Positions 61,825 through 64,000 of a stretch of DNA of 64,000 nt are shown piece after piece. Origin of the DNA: UBA11222 sp049323435. Its GTDB lineage: Bacteria; Pseudomonadota; Alphaproteobacteria; UBA11222. Positions within the stretch are counted from its first letter, which is position 1. Each line of letters opens with the position of its first letter. Below the pieces are notes generated by a model. It had not been told where the DNA came from. It ran no database searches and worked only from the letters and a program-made list of their open reading frames with translations. The position numbers were made by a program, and so were the translations under genes. The stretch covers positions 37,758 through 101,757 of the forward strand of contig JBMOMX010000032.1 of assembly GCA_049323435.1 (NCBI GenBank), given 5' to 3'.

Positions 61825-62372
61825 GGTGCGCTGCTTTGCGCCGCTTGGGCATGGCGCGCCAGAAGCAGGGCCAGACGGGCCATATTTTCCATCGCCCGCA
61901 CCGAAAGCGTGGCTCCGGAAATGCCGTCCAGCGCGCCGCTGAGGCGTGTATCTTCCTGCAGGCCAAGCCCGATGAACTGATTGGTAAAAAAAGCATGCCG
62001 CACTTCAGCGCCGCGGCTTTCGCGATATTCGAGCACTTGCATCCGGGCGATCTTCTGATCTTCAACCACCACACCGGCGGTAATGGCTTCGGTCTTGCCG
62101 ATCTCGTCCAGAATCCAGGCGCTGCGCGCGCCAAGCGCCCAATAGCGGATGCGCAATCCAGCCGGCTTATGGCCCAGCAGTGCCTCGGCCTGCCCGGCCA
62201 GTGCGCCTGTCAGCCAGACAAATTCCGGCGGCGGCGGCGCGCCGCCGAAACTTTCCGACAGAAATTTCTCCGGGCTCAGATAGACCTCGCCCCGCGCCGG
62301 CAGAACCAGCAGGACAAGGGCAAATCCGCAAAGAGCAAGACTGTTGCGCATAGAGCCCATGGAGAAATTCAT
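61821..62372 (-). CDS. Exported FMN-binding protein (flavinylation target)
   Basis: 183 residues with a signal peptide (SLALCGFALVLLVLPARG). The FMN-binding domain ends with LDGISGATLSVRAM; Thr155 of SGAT is the expected FMN attachment residue for ApbE. Electron carrier in the periplasm. Three adjoining genes (this, PepSY, ApbE) are translationally coupled. Start at 62372 is likely; downstream in-frame Met5 and Met8 are alternatives. Confidence 0.88.
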   Translation of the reverse strand: MNFSMGSMRNSLALCGFALVLLVLPARGEVYLSPEKFLSESFGGAPPPPEFVWLTGALAGQAEALLGHKPAGLRIRYWALGARSAWILDEIGKTEAITAGVVVEDQKIARMQVLEYRESRGAEVRHAFFTNQFIGLGLQEDTRLSGALDGISGATLSVRAMENMARLALLLARHAQAAQSSAP

Positions 62373-62389
62373 GATGAAACCAAATTGAA

Positions 62390-63625
62390 TCAGAATTGCA
62401 TTCCCACACCCAGATTAAACCGGTCATCTTCTGCTGTGCTGGCAGGCGCGTCGTCAAACTGATAATCCGCTTTTAGCACAATATCGGGATGCGGCCAGAA
62501 ATTCATCCCCAACTGGGTCTGATCGAATTTGCTGTCGATGCCGTCCCCGGCGGCATTGTCCCATCTGCTATAGCGGGCGAAAAATCCCAGCTCGCCCAGC
62601 GGAACATCAAACCGGTAAGAGGGTTCGGCATACCAGCCATATTGTTCATCGCGGCCAAGCGATCTGGCGGCGGCGCCGTCAACCTCCCAGCGGGCATAAA
62701 GCGCGCGCAGGCCCCAGGGGCCACGCCGAAGATCGGCATGTGTTTCCACCAGATAGGCATCCACATCCTGCGCATTCTGTGTAATGTCGTTCTGATATTG
62801 CCCGCTGACGGCCAGTTCCACCCCCGGCATACCGTTCCAGCGCAGCCGCGCGGTCATGGCCGGATCATTGGCGGGCGCCTCGGAAACATTCTGGCGGCCA
62901 TTGCGCGGACGAAAGGCGTTGGCGCCTGTTGTCGCCACATCCAGGCCGGAATGCACCGCAGCATTATAGCTGAAGCCGCTTCCCAATTCCCCCAGCAGCT
63001 GCACGCCGCCCTCCCACCAGGTGGTGGGGATGATATTGGTTTCCACCGCATTGCGCTCTACACCAAAAAATGCCGGCGGCTCGTGCGTTTCATTCAGAAT
63101 GCCAAGCGGCAGCAGAAAGACGCCCGTCTGGGCCTTTTGTTTGCCGCTCAGGTCAAATTCCAGATAGGCCTGTTCCAGTTCAACCGCGCCCTTTTTGCCT
63201 TCGCCGGACAGGGAATGCTCCAGCTCGACTTCGGAGACGAAGCGGATATCATCCGTGAACTGATGTTCGACAAACAATACGAAACGGTGAAAATCAATTT
63301 CATCCTTGCGCCCGCCATTATAATGCATCTCGCCATAGCCGCCGATGCTGGTTTTGTTCCACCATCCGGCGGAAGCGGCATCCGGCTTTTCCATCTGCTG
63401 CGCCACGGCGGCGCCGGTTGCCTCAACTTTTTCCTCAGTGGCGGCTACACGTTTTTCGGCGCCGGCCTGCGCCGCTTTCAGGGCGTCGATTTCTTTTTGC
63501 TGCGCCTGAATGACGCGCCACATTTCCTCGCGGCTGGGCAGGGCGTCCTCGGCCCCAGCCGGGCCCGCCAGGATCAGGCCCGCCATCAGGCCGATCAAAG
63601 GCCGTTTATAGTGAAAAGCATGCAT
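62390..63625 (-). CDS. Outer-membrane porin with coiled-coil N-terminus
   Basis: 411 residues. A signal peptide (PLIGLMAGLILAGPAGA), then a coiled-coil stretch (EEMWRVIQAQQKEIDALKAAQAGAEKRVAATEEKVEATGAAVAQQ, split by its heptads), then a phosphate-porin (OprP/OprO)-like barrel beginning SIGGYGEMHYNGGRKDEIDFHRFVLFVEH and ending NLGVGMQF. GGGAGGAAGT gives a strong ribosome site. A Fur-like box lies about 135 bases upstream, so its substrate may be iron-related rather than phosphate. First gene of the flavinylation operon. Confidence 0.88.
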   Translation of the reverse strand: MHAFHYKRPLIGLMAGLILAGPAGAEDALPSREEMWRVIQAQQKEIDALKAAQAGAEKRVAATEEKVEATGAAVAQQMEKPDAASAGWWNKTSIGGYGEMHYNGGRKDEIDFHRFVLFVEHQFTDDIRFVSEVELEHSLSGEGKKGAVELEQAYLEFDLSGKQKAQTGVFLLPLGILNETHEPPAFFGVERNAVETNIIPTTWWEGGVQLLGELGSGFSYNAAVHSGLDVATTGANAFRPRNGRQNVSEAPANDPAMTARLRWNGMPGVELAVSGQYQNDITQNAQDVDAYLVETHADLRRGPWGLRALYARWEVDGAAARSLGRDEQYGWYAEPSYRFDVPLGELGFFARYSRWDNAAGDGIDSKFDQTQLGMNFWPHPDIVLKADYQFDDAPASTAEDDRFNLGVGMQF

Positions 63626-63759
63626 ATGGACTTCCTCCCGATTTTTTTGTGTCTGTGTTTGTTTATGGCCACCAACAACCCCGCGCCTTGATCGCGCGCA
63701 AATTAACCCCTGTTTCCAGTATTGCTAATACGAGTCATTATCACCTGAGGGTTAATGTC

Positions 63760-63772
63760 AATGATAATCATT
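63760..63772. promoter_or_regulatory. Fur-like box
   Basis: AATGATAATCATT, a perfect odd-centre palindrome identical to the core of the classical Fur consensus. It overlaps TTGACA read leftward (63761-63756), a good -35, although no strong -10 follows at 16-18 bases. A half-like ATTATC sits at 63737-63742. Confidence 0.65.
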
Positions 63773-63910
63773 TGCAACAACTTTTTGAACCGGGTTTTGA
63801 ACTAGCGCGTGATGCGTTTAGGTTTGTTCAAAATCCATCTACACTGTCTTTGCTGTAGAAGTCAGATAATTTGCTGACAAGATTGTGGCGTTAATGGACT
63901 TAAAAAACGC

Positions 63911-63999
63911 TGTCACCCCGGATTTATTCCGGGGTCCAGGGTTACAAACTCAGGCCTTCATTTGAGACTCCTGGACCCCGGAATAAATCCGGGGTGACA
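63911..63999. repeat. Long inverted-repeat element, copy 3 (window edge)
   Basis: Perfect 30-base arms (63911-63940 and 63970-63999, TGTCACCCCGG...) around a 29-base loop. The loop contains AAACTCAG at 63946-63953. Each arm is itself a small hairpin. Confidence 0.88.
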
Positions 64000-64000
64000 C

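Larger units (their letters stand above)
63626..64000. other. 375-base region upstream of the flavinylation operon
   Basis: No gene seen. It holds the leftward promoter region with a Fur-like palindrome (63760-63772) and, at the window edge, a perfect inverted-repeat element. Confidence 0.6.

Noticed and set aside
62489..63691. A 400-codon plus-strand open frame opposite the porin
   Set aside because: The minus-strand porin has a signal peptide, a ribosome site and barrel pattern; the plus frame has none of these.

Overview
The window is a bacterial chromosome segment, moderately GC-rich, with almost wall-to-wall coding and no plasmid, phage or transposase signature. The gene order points to an alphaproteobacterium: hemE next to an AT-rich gap and then ppsR-aroE-coaE-dnaQ-secB, leuS-lptE-holA, parB-parA-rsmG-mnmG-mnmE, a Tim44-like protein beside mltA, hslVU beside the his genes, and DUF1674, DUF3576 and DUF6489 proteins. 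I cannot name the genus. A free-living aerobic or microaerobic Gram-negative cell fits, with heme, arginine and histidine synthesis, two porins and LPS export.

Layout. 0-4.7 kb: sulfate activation (cysD, cysNC), a PAPS-type sulfotransferase and a porin, all leftward. 5.2-10.3 kb: rightward DUF3576 lipoprotein, leuS, lptE, holA; holA carries a 324-bp tract of thirty-six 9-bp units. 10.3-16.4 kb: leftward parB, parA, rsmG, mnmG, mnmE, DUF6489, with two perfect parS sites. 16.5-21.1 kb: four rightward accessory genes. 21.3-25.3 kb: leftward rho, hemJ, hemH, hemE. 25.34-25.67 kb: probable oriC, where transcription polarity diverges. 25.7-37.7 kb: rightward core genes interrupted by an AT-rich AAA+/DUF4143 ATPase and by a Fic-lutABC group preceded by three palindromes at exact 41-bp spacing. 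37.8-45.4 kb: a secreted beta-helix protein, hslUV, and the his genes with DUF2628 and GNAT passengers. 45.6-51.7 kb: a response regulator, a D-2-hydroxyacid dehydrogenase, an L36 gene, hslO, argF, argD, DUF1674. 51.8-54 kb: htpX, rsmB. 54-59.9 kb: one leftward run (terB-like, MFS, ccdA, pyrE, maoC, acyl-CoA dehydrogenase, CoA-transferase). 60-63.6 kb: a leftward porin, FMN-binding protein, PepSY protein and ApbE, behind a Fur-like palindrome.

How the genes work together. CysD/CysNC would make the PAPS used by the adjacent sulfotransferase. ParA, ParB and parS act with the nearby origin in chromosome segregation. The 60-63.6 kb group looks like an extracytoplasmic flavin electron-transfer module probably tied to iron. 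LutABC oxidises lactate, and a Fic protein with a C-terminal DNA-binding-like domain lies immediately upstream on the same probable transcript.

The most unusual items are the 9-bp coding minisatellite inside the essential clamp-loader gene holA, the phased operator array in front of fic-lutABC, the Fur-boxed flavinylation operon, the origin with DnaA-like boxes overlapping GANTC sites, and a family of long inverted repeats sharing a loop word. All calls come from reading the sequence; no database search was run.
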